NCBI RefSeq assembly: GCF_004346685.1
Contig: NZ_SMCO01000001.1
Span: 186,001 to 250,000 of the forward strand
Source of the DNA: Sulfurirhabdus autotrophica
Lineage (GTDB): Bacteria; Pseudomonadota; Gammaproteobacteria; Burkholderiales; SMCO01
DNA: 64,000 bases
Direction: 5' to 3'
Positions 18,780-28,163 of this stretch are shown here, piece after piece. Both the position numbers and the translations under genes were made by a program. Each line of letters begins with the position of its first letter. The first letter of the stretch is position 1. The notes below the pieces were generated by a model. The model did not search any database. It saw nothing but the letters and a program-made list of their open reading frames with translations, and was not told the DNA's origin.

Positions 18780-21026
18780 ATGAAAAATAATTTTGGGAAT
18801 GGCGCTGCACACTCTGCAGATGTGTGTGTTGATGCTCTAGCATCGATCAACGAATGCCATTGGAAATCTCGCAAAGAAATTACTTTTACCTGGATTGGCA
18901 TCCTGTTTACCTTGGTCGCCACGATACTGATTACGTTTGAGCAAGGTCCAGTTCTGATAGATCAGTTTCATCAGAATCAGTGGCAATCCTTTGCCAATCA
19001 CTTCATCTTTCTGTTCATTGCTGCCCTATTGATCTACGGTGGATTGGTCTATCTTTTCAGCCGCCTTGGTTATATACATCGGCTGCGTGTACACATGCCT
19101 GCCAGTAGCGAGGATCTCGATATCTTGCTATGTAATGAGCAGGCTCCTGAACTAACGGTACTTGTACCTTCTTACAAAGAAGATCGTAGCGTTATTTACC
19201 AGACGTTGATGTCGGCCGCTTTGCAAGAGTACCCTTGTCGACGAGTGGTTTTATTGATTGATGATATTCCAAATCCCACCTCCATTGCTGACATGACGCA
19301 ATTGGCCTCCGCACGCGAGCTGCCACAACATATAGATAGCTTTTTGGCACCCATTGCGAAACATATGGCCAATGCTCGCAACGGATTTTTGCAGCTAGTC
19401 CAACATAATGCCGTGGATGCATTCCAGGCTACTAAAGAGCTTATAGAATTATGGCACCACGCTGCTTACTGGTTTTGTAGCAGGGCAACTGAACATGGCA
19501 CAGGTGACCATGCGGAGCGCTTGTTTGTTGAACAAGTGTTGCGTGTTCGTGAAGCAAATTGCATGAATCGCGCTCAGCAATTGGCAGAGTGGCTTGAAGT
19601 CAGAAAGGTACTTTCAATACAGTTGTTGGAAAATGATTTTCGGAAACTTGGGTCAATGTTTGACTGCCAATTGACTAGTTTTGAGCGTAAGCGTTACGTT
19701 AATCTTTCTCACGAACCCAATAAGGCTATGAACCTCAATAGCTATATTCACCTGACAGGTAAGCATTTTAATGAGCAGCTTACTGCAGATGGTTGGCGGT
19801 TAGATGAGGTAGAACCTGAAAATGCAACGTTTTCTGTGCCCTTGGCCCGTTATTTTGTCACACTTGATGCCGATAGTATCCTGCTGCCTGAATATGCGTT
19901 GCGATTGATCCATATTATGCAGCTTCCAGGTAATGAACGTTTGGCCGTGGCACAAACACCTTATAGTGCTTTTCCTGGTGCAACTTCAACGCTTGAGCGA
20001 ATCGCAGGGGCAACTACCGACCTGCAGTACATTATTCACCAAGGTTTCACACGTCATAATGCTACCTATTGGGTTGGTGCCAATGCCTTGCTGAGACGCG
20101 AAGCGTTGAATGCAATTGCAGAAGATGATTTGGAACGTGGTTACAAAATTACCCGCTACATTCAAGACCGTACCGTTATTGAAGACACTGAATCCAGTGT
20201 TGACCTTGCCGCACGTGGCTGGACATTATATAACTACCCCCAGCGTCTGGCCTATAGTGCTACGCCTGCTGATTTTGGTTCCCTGCTTATCCAGCGCAGG
20301 CGCTGGGCCAACGGCGGGCTGATTATTCTGCCAAAGCTACTCGGATATCTGATCCGTCAGCCTCATCGTAAAATTGCCGAAGGCTTATTGCGGTTACATT
20401 ATCTGGTATCTATTGCGGCAGTGAATGTTGGGCTTTTATTGATGATGTCCCTGCCCTTTTCCGATAGTATCACGACTGTATGGCTACCCCTGACTGCCCT
20501 TCCCTATTATCTTCTCTATGGCCGTGATTTGATGCTATGTGGCTACCGTGCCAGCGATCTCTTGCGAGTGTATGCACTCAATTTATTATTGATCCCGGTC
20601 AATCTGGGTGGGGTGCTCAAATCGCTGCAACAAGCAGTAACTGGCCAGCAGATCCCTTTTGGAAGAACCCCCAAGATTAAAGGGCGGACAGCAACCGCCC
20701 CGCTATATATTATTGCCATCTTTGCGATTTTGGCACAATGGCTATACAGCGCTCATGGAAAATATGACATTGGCCATTATAATCAAGGGGTTTTTGCATT
20801 ACTTAACGCGGCCATTCTGTTTTATGCTATTTTTATCTTCATCGGATTGCGTGATAGCTGGGGTGATCTTGCCATCTCTTTCCGCAAATCAGATCCTTTG
20901 CCTGAATTGATCGCAGACGACCTGATTTCGGAAACAGATAACGTCGCCGTTTTAAATATGAAAATAAATCAACGACTTAATGAAAATGACGCTCTCAGTG
21001 AAAAACAAGAACGCCGCATAAATTAA
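18780..21026 (+). CDS. Processive family-2 glycosyltransferase (cellulose/chitin-synthase-like)
   Basis: A 748-residue inner-membrane synthase. Two helices (about residues 38-56 and 72-96) precede the cytoplasmic catalytic domain, which has D161-D162, the TLDADS motif (D363, D365), E469-D470 and the Q-R-R-R-W signature (505-509) of processive enzymes; four or more helices follow (about 530-680). Such enzymes polymerise and export beta-linked chains. Odd feature: about 130 extra helical residues (roughly 170-305) between the first Asp pair and the K-A-x-x-L-N motif, not present in CesA, PgaC or NodC. The acceptor and sugar are unknown; the deacetylase next door suggests N-acetylhexosamine. Confidence 0.85.
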   Translation: MKNNFGNGAAHSADVCVDALASINECHWKSRKEITFTWIGILFTLVATILITFEQGPVLIDQFHQNQWQSFANHFIFLFIAALLIYGGLVYLFSRLGYIHRLRVHMPASSEDLDILLCNEQAPELTVLVPSYKEDRSVIYQTLMSAALQEYPCRRVVLLIDDIPNPTSIADMTQLASARELPQHIDSFLAPIAKHMANARNGFLQLVQHNAVDAFQATKELIELWHHAAYWFCSRATEHGTGDHAERLFVEQVLRVREANCMNRAQQLAEWLEVRKVLSIQLLENDFRKLGSMFDCQLTSFERKRYVNLSHEPNKAMNLNSYIHLTGKHFNEQLTADGWRLDEVEPENATFSVPLARYFVTLDADSILLPEYALRLIHIMQLPGNERLAVAQTPYSAFPGATSTLERIAGATTDLQYIIHQGFTRHNATYWVGANALLRREALNAIAEDDLERGYKITRYIQDRTVIEDTESSVDLAARGWTLYNYPQRLAYSATPADFGSLLIQRRRWANGGLIILPKLLGYLIRQPHRKIAEGLLRLHYLVSIAAVNVGLLLMMSLPFSDSITTVWLPLTALPYYLLYGRDLMLCGYRASDLLRVYALNLLLIPVNLGGVLKSLQQAVTGQQIPFGRTPKIKGRTATAPLYIIAIFAILAQWLYSAHGKYDIGHYNQGVFALLNAAILFYAIFIFIGLRDSWGDLAISFRKSDPLPELIADDLISETDNVAVLNMKINQRLNENDALSEKQERRIN

Positions 21027-21081
21027 TACATTGCGATGAATGAAATCAACCTATTGTTTTTCAATCTAAAAGGCTGAAACT

Positions 21082-22056
21082 TTGTTTAAGTTCAGCCTGA
21101 AGTACTTCCTATCCCCTTTTATCAAGTATTTTCTTATTGTCATTACCGCCGCACTGGCATTGCCGGGAGCTGCTGCTGCAGATATCAATCCGGGTAGAGT
21201 GTTTTTAACCTTTGATGATGGCCCTATTAACATTACGCTTGATTTGCTTGATGTCCTAAAGGCGCAAGGTATTAAAGCCACCTTCTTCATCAATGCAATC
21301 CATCTGGAAGGTCGTGGTGGAGAAATGGAAGACCAATCCCGGCTCGCACTGCGGCGCATTATTGCGGAGGGTCATGTTTTAGGTAACCATAGTCACGACC
21401 ATATGGGGCATAATCGGCCAGACGTCGTCTATTCGATCACAGCCTCTCAGGCATACAGCGATATTGAATCAGATATCAATTACTTCGTTCCGGGTAATAT
21501 CATCTCTGTTAATAAAGCATTAGGTCCACTAGCGACGCGTGTGAACAACCAGATTAACTTAATGGCCCGTCTGCCTTATGCCAATGTCTGGGTTCATCCA
21601 CTTCTAGGTGATATTTGCCACTGGTGCGGAGTCCGCAAAGGGCCTTTTTGGCATCCGGATGCTCGTGCGAATGCTGGACAGGAAGTCAGTTTTGCCGGTG
21701 GCCAACTGGCTACGTTGTTGTATGATCGTTATCAGATTATCAGCTACGGTTGGGATATTCAGTGGATGCCAAGTGACTGGGGTTTGCCAACCACCAACGA
21801 AACAATGCCTTCTGCTGAGGTGATCGAAGAAAAAATTATCACTCTTTTCAATGAGGATAAAAACTGTAAGGATATGGCACCTTGCAAACGACCGGTAAGA
21901 AGACATAATGTGGTTGTTTTAACTCATGATTTTTTGTTTGAAAATGGTTTTCGAGGACGCGGTAATGATGTCAACATGCCTCAATTAATCAAACTGATTG
22001 AATCTCTCAAGGCTAAAGGATATATCTTTGAAACACTTGACCACTATCTTGATTGA
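21082..22056 (+). CDS. Exported polysaccharide deacetylase (NodB/CE4 type)
   Basis: A 324-residue CE4-family protein with an N-terminal signal or anchor helix (about residues 13-33). The NodB motifs are present: TFDDGP with the catalytic and metal Asp, NHSHDH with the zinc-binding His residues, RLPY, and the late LTHD motif. It would remove N-acetyl groups from a chain as it emerges in the periplasm. Start is TTG at 21082. It sits 55 bases after the GT2 synthase and before MBOAT, which implies a shared product. Between motifs 2 and 3 lies a region (about 115-215) with a C-H-W-C pair. Confidence 0.86.
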   Translation: MFKFSLKYFLSPFIKYFLIVITAALALPGAAAADINPGRVFLTFDDGPINITLDLLDVLKAQGIKATFFINAIHLEGRGGEMEDQSRLALRRIIAEGHVLGNHSHDHMGHNRPDVVYSITASQAYSDIESDINYFVPGNIISVNKALGPLATRVNNQINLMARLPYANVWVHPLLGDICHWCGVRKGPFWHPDARANAGQEVSFAGGQLATLLYDRYQIISYGWDIQWMPSDWGLPTTNETMPSAEVIEEKIITLFNEDKNCKDMAPCKRPVRRHNVVVLTHDFLFENGFRGRGNDVNMPQLIKLIESLKAKGYIFETLDHYLD

Positions 22057-22150
22057 ACATCAATGCATGAAAATGGAACATGCTGAAACCGGCTGTTACC
22101 GGACGCAAAATCCATGCAAATAAGCTGTTATTGATTCAAATCTGCGCGCA

Positions 22151-23683
22151 ATGTTATTCAACTCATACAGTTTTATATTTATCTTCCTTCCAGTGTCTTT
22201 ACTGCTATTTCATGGATTGCGACACAATGGCTTTAATCGTGCGGCAGTCTTCACATTAGTTGTTATGTCTCTTATCTTTTATGGCTGGTGGAGCGCAAAA
22301 TATTTATTACTGCTCATCCCGCTGATGCTGATCAATTTCAGCGTTGCCAATTTAATTGCATCACTGCGTAACGATACTCGACGTCATAAGGCAAAAGTCT
22401 TTTTAATACTTGGTCTAGGTATTAATCTGGGTGCCCTTGGTTATTATAAATACGCAAACTTCTTTGTTGATAATCTTAATGCCCTATTAGGGCTGGATTT
22501 GTTTTTGGCGTCAATTATTCTTCCACTGGGTATTTCTTTTTTTACCTTTCAAAAGATTGCCCTGCTTGTCGACGTATATAACGGAAATACAAATCGGCTT
22601 AACCTTCTTGATTTCTCACTGTTTGTCGCATTTTTTCCGCAACTTATCGCAGGGCCTATCGTGCACCACAGCGAAGTAATGCCACAATTCAAACAGCTTG
22701 GAAAAATGCAGGCTAATCTGTTCATATTGGGGATAACACTATTTGCGATGGGGCTGGCGAAAAAGGTATTGCTGGCAGATACTGCAGCCATCTACGCTAC
22801 GCCTCAGTTTGATGCTGTAGCCAATGGGGTTCAGCTTGGCATGGTGGCTGCCTGGAGCGGAGCTTTAGCCTATTCAGCGCAACTTTACTTCGATTTTTCC
22901 GCCTATTCCGACATGGCAATCGGCATTGGATTGATGTTTGGAATTCGCCTGCCCCTGAATTTTGCCTCGCCTTACAAGGCCACCAATATCATCGATTTCT
23001 GGCGCCGGTGGCACATGACTTTGTCACGTTTTTTGCGTGATTACATTTACATACCGCTTGGTGGTAATCGTAAGGGAAAGGTACGCAGGTTTGTCAATCT
23101 GTTTGCTACTATGCTGCTGGGCGGTATATGGCATGGTGCTGGCTGGAGTTTCCTGGTGTGGGGGGCGCTTCATGGTGGTTATTTAATGATCAATCACGGT
23201 TGGCGAGAACTGCGCACTCGCCTGGGACTGAGTTCAGAAGCCAGCAGCGCTGCAGGAATATGGCTCGCAAGGGGAATCACGTTCATGTCAGTGGTGGTTG
23301 CATGGGTGTTTTTTCGGGCTTCTGATACAGAGGCCGCATTATCGATGCTGAGTGCTATGACAGGCATGCATGGATTTGCAACCCCCGGCTTATTTGGGCT
23401 GGTTGTCCCTGACAAATTACCATCGGGTCAATCAGTTGATAGCTGGTCGGGTTTGATTATCGCATGCTTGCTTTTACTAATGGCATGGTTTGCACCCAAC
23501 ACCCAGCAGATCACTGGCTATGTTGGACCGGAAGGCGCTTATGGTTCAGGCGTGACGGAACCTGGCCCGGTAGCACTAAGATGGAGGGGTTCATGGAAAT
23601 GGGCAGTATTTATAGGGATACTGTTTGCCACGAGTTTGATGCTGATGTCTCGCGTATCAGAATTTATTTACTTTCAATTCTGA
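22151..23683 (+). CDS. MBOAT-family O-acyltransferase (AlgI-like)
   Basis: A 510-residue polytopic membrane protein. Motifs match AlgI: SFFTFQKIALLVDVY, FFPQLIAGPI, FWRRWHMTLSRFLRDYIYIPLGGNR and MLLGGIWHGAGW, the last with the catalytic His. AlgI-type proteins pass acetyl groups across the inner membrane to periplasmic acceptors. It precedes a gene for an SGNH-like protein, the usual terminal acyltransferase partner. Hence O-acetylation of the polymer made by the GT2 protein is the likely role; an alginate gene set is absent here. Confidence 0.92.
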   Translation: MLFNSYSFIFIFLPVSLLLFHGLRHNGFNRAAVFTLVVMSLIFYGWWSAKYLLLLIPLMLINFSVANLIASLRNDTRRHKAKVFLILGLGINLGALGYYKYANFFVDNLNALLGLDLFLASIILPLGISFFTFQKIALLVDVYNGNTNRLNLLDFSLFVAFFPQLIAGPIVHHSEVMPQFKQLGKMQANLFILGITLFAMGLAKKVLLADTAAIYATPQFDAVANGVQLGMVAAWSGALAYSAQLYFDFSAYSDMAIGIGLMFGIRLPLNFASPYKATNIIDFWRRWHMTLSRFLRDYIYIPLGGNRKGKVRRFVNLFATMLLGGIWHGAGWSFLVWGALHGGYLMINHGWRELRTRLGLSSEASSAAGIWLARGITFMSVVVAWVFFRASDTEAALSMLSAMTGMHGFATPGLFGLVVPDKLPSGQSVDSWSGLIIACLLLLMAWFAPNTQQITGYVGPEGAYGSGVTEPGPVALRWRGSWKWAVFIGILFATSLMLMSRVSEFIYFQF

Positions 23684-23689
23684 GGCCAA

Positions 23690-24997
23690 TTGATGATCAG
23701 CCTCCCTGCACCGCAAGTTAAAACCTATACACAACTTGTCTTTTTAACGGCGCTTTTGGTTATTGCTTGTACAATTGCGTTCAATGTGGTTGTAGATCCC
23801 TATGGCATGTATCACTTAAGAGATGCATCTGGCTTCAATCAGCATAAATCAGCAATCTATCATCGTGTCCGCCTGTCTAAAGCTTACGATGTGCGCCGTA
23901 TAAAACCGGGTACGATCATACTGGGTACTTCTCGCACCCATCTAGGTATCCGTCCGTCTCATCCTGCGTGGCCGGAAAATGGCTTACCGGTATATAACCT
24001 TGCTTTCGATGGCGCGACAACCAAAGAAATGTATTATTACTTACGACATGCACAGGCTGTAAAGCCCCTTAAACGGGTACTTCTCGGTCTGGATACTTAC
24101 CACCTTACGGATGCCCCTGGCGCAACACGTCCAGATTTTGATGCACATTATTTGTTGCAGGATAATTCCTGGTGGTCTCAAATAAAGCTAGTTCTGGCCG
24201 ATCTTAAAATTTTAGTTAGTTATGATGCTTTTAAGGACAGCATTGCGACGATACAATCTCAAAATCCAGCTCAACCGGAATGGTTTGCCAAGGATGGTCA
24301 GCGTTTAGGGAAAATATTTTTCCGTCAACCCTGGGAAAATTACCAAATTTTGGGACCGCGGGGGTATTTCGATGAAATTGATAAACAGGAGGTGCGCTAT
24401 AAGCTTGAGTGGCGCATTCCACTTAGTAAATCACCCAGCGGCAAGCTAAGTCCGGAAATTCAGCCGGATCAAATAACTTCACTAGCTTACATTAAAGACA
24501 TTATCGAATTTTGCCGAGCCCATAATATCGGACTTACACTCTATATCACACCATCGCACGCACATCAGCTTGAGATAGCGGCTGCTACAGGCGAGTGGCC
24601 AATCATTGAAAATGGCAAACGTGCTCTGGTGCAACTGCTAGCAGCTGATGCCAGTAAGCATCAAGCCAAACAAGCATTTCCTCTATATGATTTTAGCCAA
24701 TATTCCACTGTCACCAGTGAGGCGTTGCCACAATTGGGCAGTCGCGATGAAATGCATTATTACTGGGAGTCATCCCACTTTAAAGAAAACGTAGGTGATA
24801 TGGTTCTCAATCGAATTTTTAACGCAGGTGAAGTACCTGAGGATTTTGGCGTACTACTGGACAGTGAAACAGTTGAGAAGACCTTGCGAAACACCCGCTT
24901 ACAGCAGAAAAATTACCAAATATCGCATCCCGATGATATCGCCCGCATACAACATGAAATTACAGAATACAAAAAGATACACCAGATTCAGGATTAG
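23690..24997 (+). CDS. Membrane-anchored SGNH/AlgJ-like protein, putative O-acetyltransferase
   Basis: A 435-residue protein with an N-terminal membrane helix (about residues 15-34) and a large periplasmic domain. G-T-S-R-T (about 84-88) resembles the block I serine of SGNH acyltransferases, and ESSHFKENVGD (about 363-373) resembles the block V His region; NLAFDGATTKEM fits the fold between them. It starts seven bases after MBOAT, as AlgJ/AlgX or DltD-like proteins follow AlgI/DltB. I infer acetyl transfer to a secreted glycan. Identity beyond the fold is unsure. Confidence 0.7.
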   Translation: MMISLPAPQVKTYTQLVFLTALLVIACTIAFNVVVDPYGMYHLRDASGFNQHKSAIYHRVRLSKAYDVRRIKPGTIILGTSRTHLGIRPSHPAWPENGLPVYNLAFDGATTKEMYYYLRHAQAVKPLKRVLLGLDTYHLTDAPGATRPDFDAHYLLQDNSWWSQIKLVLADLKILVSYDAFKDSIATIQSQNPAQPEWFAKDGQRLGKIFFRQPWENYQILGPRGYFDEIDKQEVRYKLEWRIPLSKSPSGKLSPEIQPDQITSLAYIKDIIEFCRAHNIGLTLYITPSHAHQLEIAAATGEWPIIENGKRALVQLLAADASKHQAKQAFPLYDFSQYSTVTSEALPQLGSRDEMHYYWESSHFKENVGDMVLNRIFNAGEVPEDFGVLLDSETVEKTLRNTRLQQKNYQISHPDDIARIQHEITEYKKIHQIQD

Positions 24998-25052
24998 ATT
25001 GTATCCAATGATTGCTCAGCTAAAACGACCTGTCATATGATGTTCAATAAGG

Positions 25053-25982
25053 TTATGCAGGCAGGTTCATCGAGCTAAAACAGCCTTTCCCAGCCCGCTT
25101 TGATTTGTATAGGGCAAGGTCAGCGTACTTGAGCAAATCTTTCTGGCTTGTACCATGATCCGGGTAAAATGCGATGCCGATGCTCGCGCTCAGTTTGACC
25201 GATTTTCCCTGTAGCAGGATTTTGTCAGAAAGTTTTTGTAAAATTCTTTTTGCTACGCTAAAGACGGTGTCTTTATTGTCTAGTTCATCAAAGACGATTA
25301 CAAATTCATCCCCTCCAGGCCTTGCCAAAGTGTCTGAATCACGAATTGAATCTCTTATTCGGTCAGCAGCTATTAATAGTGCCTCATCACCCGCCATATG
25401 ACCAAAGGTGTCGTTCACATCTTTGAATCCATCCAGATCAATACTCATTACGGCAATTAAACAATCAAGGGAAGCTGCTTTTTTACAGGCATCGTTAAGT
25501 GCGGTATAAAGATGGTACCGACTTGCCGCCCCTGTTAATGTGTCAAACAGAGCGACCTGCTCAAGTTTTCTTTCAGCGGCTTTTCTTGCGCTGATATCCA
25601 AAATTGCCCCAGCCATGTAGTCTTTGTTCAAAAAAGGAAAAACCGCTTTGTGAAACATGACATCGTGGATTGAACCATCAGCATATTTAACCCTGGCCTC
25701 GTACTGTTCTTCTCCGCCAGAATCAAAAAGTCTTTTATCAGCTTCGTGGTAAATTTTTGCTAGTTCGGGTTCCCATAAATCATGCACACTATAACCTACG
25801 AGCTCGCTGGCTTTTTTTCCCACGTAATTTTCAAAAGGAATATTGCAATACACATATATCCCTTTCGAATCCTTAACGAAAATAGGCACTGGAAGCGCGT
25901 TGATAATTGCCTGAATCATGGCTGATGTGTCAGCAGGCGGCTGATGTTCCATACTTAAGTCTGTTTCCTGAGTTTTTAACAA
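25053..25982 (-). CDS. PAS-GGDEF diguanylate cyclase
   Basis: A protein of about 300-309 residues: an N-terminal PAS domain (PVPIFVKDSKGIYVYCN and the following PAC segment MAGAILDISARKAAE), then a GGDEF domain. The active site is an intact GGDEF, and an R-D-S-D five residues before it is the product-inhibition (I) site. It should make cyclic di-GMP in response to a cytoplasmic signal; no membrane helix is present. The longest frame starts at a TTG; an ATG at 25952 is the better start. It is convergent with the glycan locus, a common c-di-GMP target, so control of that locus is a reasonable inference. Confidence 0.9.
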   Translation of the reverse strand: MLKTQETDLSMEHQPPADTSAMIQAIINALPVPIFVKDSKGIYVYCNIPFENYVGKKASELVGYSVHDLWEPELAKIYHEADKRLFDSGGEEQYEARVKYADGSIHDVMFHKAVFPFLNKDYMAGAILDISARKAAERKLEQVALFDTLTGAASRYHLYTALNDACKKAASLDCLIAVMSIDLDGFKDVNDTFGHMAGDEALLIAADRIRDSIRDSDTLARPGGDEFVIVFDELDNKDTVFSVAKRILQKLSDKILLQGKSVKLSASIGIAFYPDHGTSQKDLLKYADLALYKSKRAGKGCFSSMNLPA

Positions 25983-26128
25983 AATACCTACTTAGGCATG
26001 AGTTGAAATTTGTGGCTTCATGGGTTTAACGTAAAACCATTTGCTAAGCTTGATTCAATTTATAACATGTATTTATGTGTTTGTTAATTCTACTTAATTG
26101 ATTTTAAAGTTTGAAGCGCTAATTAAGG

Positions 26129-26797
26129 TTAGTGCTCATGGGTATGCCCATCATGGCTATCATGCACTTTTTTAGGTGGTTTTTCAGTTGGTTGGGGCTG
26201 GATTGCTTTTGTTTCAAGTGAAACTTCCGGTATGGTTTTTGTGGTTTGTTCTGCTGTTTGCTCCGCTGATTTTTTGATGTCAGATACTGCGCCGTGTGCA
26301 TGTCCATGCTCATGCCCGTGAGTTTCATCGCCACCCTCTTCTTCCGCTTGCGGCAAAGACATCACACCGAGACCGAAACGGTACACTACTTCACCACCAT
26401 GCCATGCAGTGCTGGCAAGAAGCGCACCACCAGTAAACATCAGGACTGCAAATAGCACTCCAGCTTTACGCTGTTTACGCGTATTCCACAACGACCAGGC
26501 AGTTAATATTATAAATACTGAAAGTGTCGCCAGTGCCCAGTTCCGGTGTTCAGTCATTGCAACATGTGATGGCGCATCGTGAGCTACAGTATTGTAAGCA
26601 TCCCATCCCGCTATCGCTGTGAGAATGCTGATAGCTGTACCTAACCAGAGATTCCAGCGCGCCATAACCTGCCATTGTACTTTGAGGTTACCTGGACGCA
26701 GGAGCATTGTGGTAAGTGAAAAGAATACTGCAAGGCTTAGTAGTGCAACAGTAAAGTGCACAAAAACAGGGTGCCAGTTTGGTATAATTTGTATCAC
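26129..26797 (-). CDS. DUF2231 membrane protein with His-rich tail
   Basis: A 222-residue protein starting at GTG. The start (IPNWHPVFVHFTVALLSLA) and following helices match DUF2231, an inner-membrane family with about four helices. The C-terminal 75 residues are unusual: two His/Gly/Glu-rich clusters (THGHEHGHAHG and DSHDGHTHEH) separated by a Pro/Lys/Thr-rich linker. That tail probably binds Zn, Ni or Cu. It lies next to the copper cluster on the same strand but 360 bases downstream of it, so a role in metal handling is inferred from tail and place. Confidence 0.8.
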   Translation of the reverse strand: MIQIIPNWHPVFVHFTVALLSLAVFFSLTTMLLRPGNLKVQWQVMARWNLWLGTAISILTAIAGWDAYNTVAHDAPSHVAMTEHRNWALATLSVFIILTAWSLWNTRKQRKAGVLFAVLMFTGGALLASTAWHGGEVVYRFGLGVMSLPQAEEEGGDETHGHEHGHAHGAVSDIKKSAEQTAEQTTKTIPEVSLETKAIQPQPTEKPPKKVHDSHDGHTHEH

Positions 26798-27156
26798 TTA
26801 ATTTTCTCTATAATGATTAATTGTTTTGTATTGCTGTTTATACGAGCACTAAGATTGTGTCGCAGATTATTTTTTTGCAATATTTGAATTTGTTACTCGA
26901 CATGTTCAAGCAAGTTCAACAGTTTCAGCTATTTTACATGATATGTTTTGGTCCAATTTACATACTATTGTTAAGTAATATTTTACGGGTGATGCGCTAT
27001 CGCTATGATGACAGCGAGATTACAATTCTGTAAGCGCACTGTTTACTAACGGATAGTTGGCATTAAGTTCGGTTTGCGTTAATTAAATAAGAGAATTTCA
27101 GGTTCGAACCTTAGCCTCTTAAGTACTAAGCTATTTTTTAAATACCCCTTGATTTT
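26798..27156. other. 359-base gene-free region downstream of the copper cluster
   Basis: AT-rich, with no reading frame I trust. A perfect 12-base palindrome AGGTTCGAACCT (27100-27111) resembles a tRNA T-arm core, but no tRNA body surrounds it. The region should hold the DUF2231 promoter on the minus strand. Confidence 0.45.
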
Positions 27157-27543
27157 TTATTTGCGTGTTTTCTTCTGCTGACGCTGGACCTGCAGCGCGG
27201 TCAGACCATCATGCCGCCCATTTTCGTTATATAAAACATCTATAACAACCCCTCTTTTATCGAATTCAAGTGTATATGTATGCAAGCCAAACCCTTCACC
27301 CACTTCATATGTCCAACCTTCCAAGCCATTAGGTAAAGTAGCTACATGTACGGGCTTGCCATGATGTGAGAATGCAGCTTGCTTGGTAATCACTCCCAAA
27401 GGGTAATCTTTCAAAACAATTTCTCGTTCTATTTTGGTGGAAAAAACAGGTGGCATTGGCAGAAGCCCTGTCTGCTGACCAAAACTAAAAGAAGATGATA
27501 GCATCAGGCCAACTATCATAAAATTTGCAATTATCGCTTTCAT
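27157..27543 (-). CDS. Small exported protein of unknown function
   Basis: A 128-residue protein with a clear signal peptide (MKAIIANFMIVGLMLSSSFS, cleavage near FG-QQ). The mature part has a Lys/Glu-rich strand, a W-T-Y-E-V-G segment and a basic tail (QRQQKKTRK). The alternation of strands and a KQAAFSHHGKPVHVATL segment recall BamE/SmpA-like lipoprotein folds, but there is no lipobox Cys. A GAGGAGG ribosome binding site precedes the ATG. It is the last gene of the minus-strand copper cluster, so a periplasmic role in metal stress is possible; no metal motif is seen apart from two adjacent His. Confidence 0.68.
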   Translation of the reverse strand: MKAIIANFMIVGLMLSSSFSFGQQTGLLPMPPVFSTKIEREIVLKDYPLGVITKQAAFSHHGKPVHVATLPNGLEGWTYEVGEGFGLHTYTLEFDKRGVVIDVLYNENGRHDGLTALQVQRQQKKTRK

Positions 27544-27607
27544 GATTTGTTACCTCCTCGAAAAATGGCACACAACTTAAGTTTTAATGATATTTTGCAT
27601 TCAAGGT

Positions 27608-28093
27608 TTAGTGGTGTCCTTGGCGCGGAGTGGCTTGCAGGTTACCTACTTCGCATTCCTCAAAATAATGAACAAAACCACGTTGCAAGCGTTCCGTCCA
27701 CCCTTCACCAAGGCGCAAGCCAATTTGACCAATGCGTTCTTCTATCTGTTCAGCGGTTGCCTCCAGAAGATCGTAAGTGATGGATACAATATTCGAAGCA
27801 ACTTCAATGTGTTTGATGCCCATCATAGCGCCAAGCTCTTCCGAAAGAATGGTAGCTTCTGAATCGTTCATCGGTTGTTCCAGACTAAAGCGCCTCTGCT
27901 TGATAATTTCCAACCCTTTTTGTTTTGGCGCTTTTTCGCCCGGTACTCCTATATATAGATAGGGGTTAGCCTTGAAGCGATCCTGGCATTGCTGGGAACA
28001 GAAGGCGTACTGTATGCCCAAGTGCTCCATTGCAAAGGAATCCAGACTGACTTGCATACCGCATACGCGATCTCTTGTACTGTCATTCATCAT
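27608..28093 (-). CDS. YHS-domain metal-binding protein
   Basis: A 161-residue cytoplasmic protein. The N-terminal YHS/TRASH-type domain has D-R-V-C-G-M, then FCSQQCQDRF with two further Cys, a metal-sensing or metal-carrying arrangement often found at the N terminus of copper ATPases. The C-terminal half (about residues 80-135) has an HMA-like alpha/beta pattern but no C-x-x-C. It is 70 bases downstream of the P-type ATPase gene, so it may pass Cu(I) to the pump or act as an ATPase accessory domain encoded separately. Confidence 0.8.
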   Translation of the reverse strand: MMNDSTRDRVCGMQVSLDSFAMEHLGIQYAFCSQQCQDRFKANPYLYIGVPGEKAPKQKGLEIIKQRRFSLEQPMNDSEATILSEELGAMMGIKHIEVASNIVSITYDLLEATAEQIEERIGQIGLRLGEGWTERLQRGFVHYFEECEVGNLQATPRQGHH

Positions 28094-28163
28094 TTTTTTC
28101 CTTCAATTTGCTTTGTCCCTGCTATGCACTATGAAACTGTTTGAAATCCAATTGTGAGCTTAT

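Noticed and set aside
26821-27033. 70-codon hydrophobic frame near the DUF2231 gene
   Set aside because: Low-complexity AT-rich sequence, no ribosome binding site, no match to any family pattern.
27100-27111. AGGTTCGAACCT as a tRNA remnant
   Set aside because: Only a T-arm-like core; no acceptor, D or anticodon arm can be found around it.
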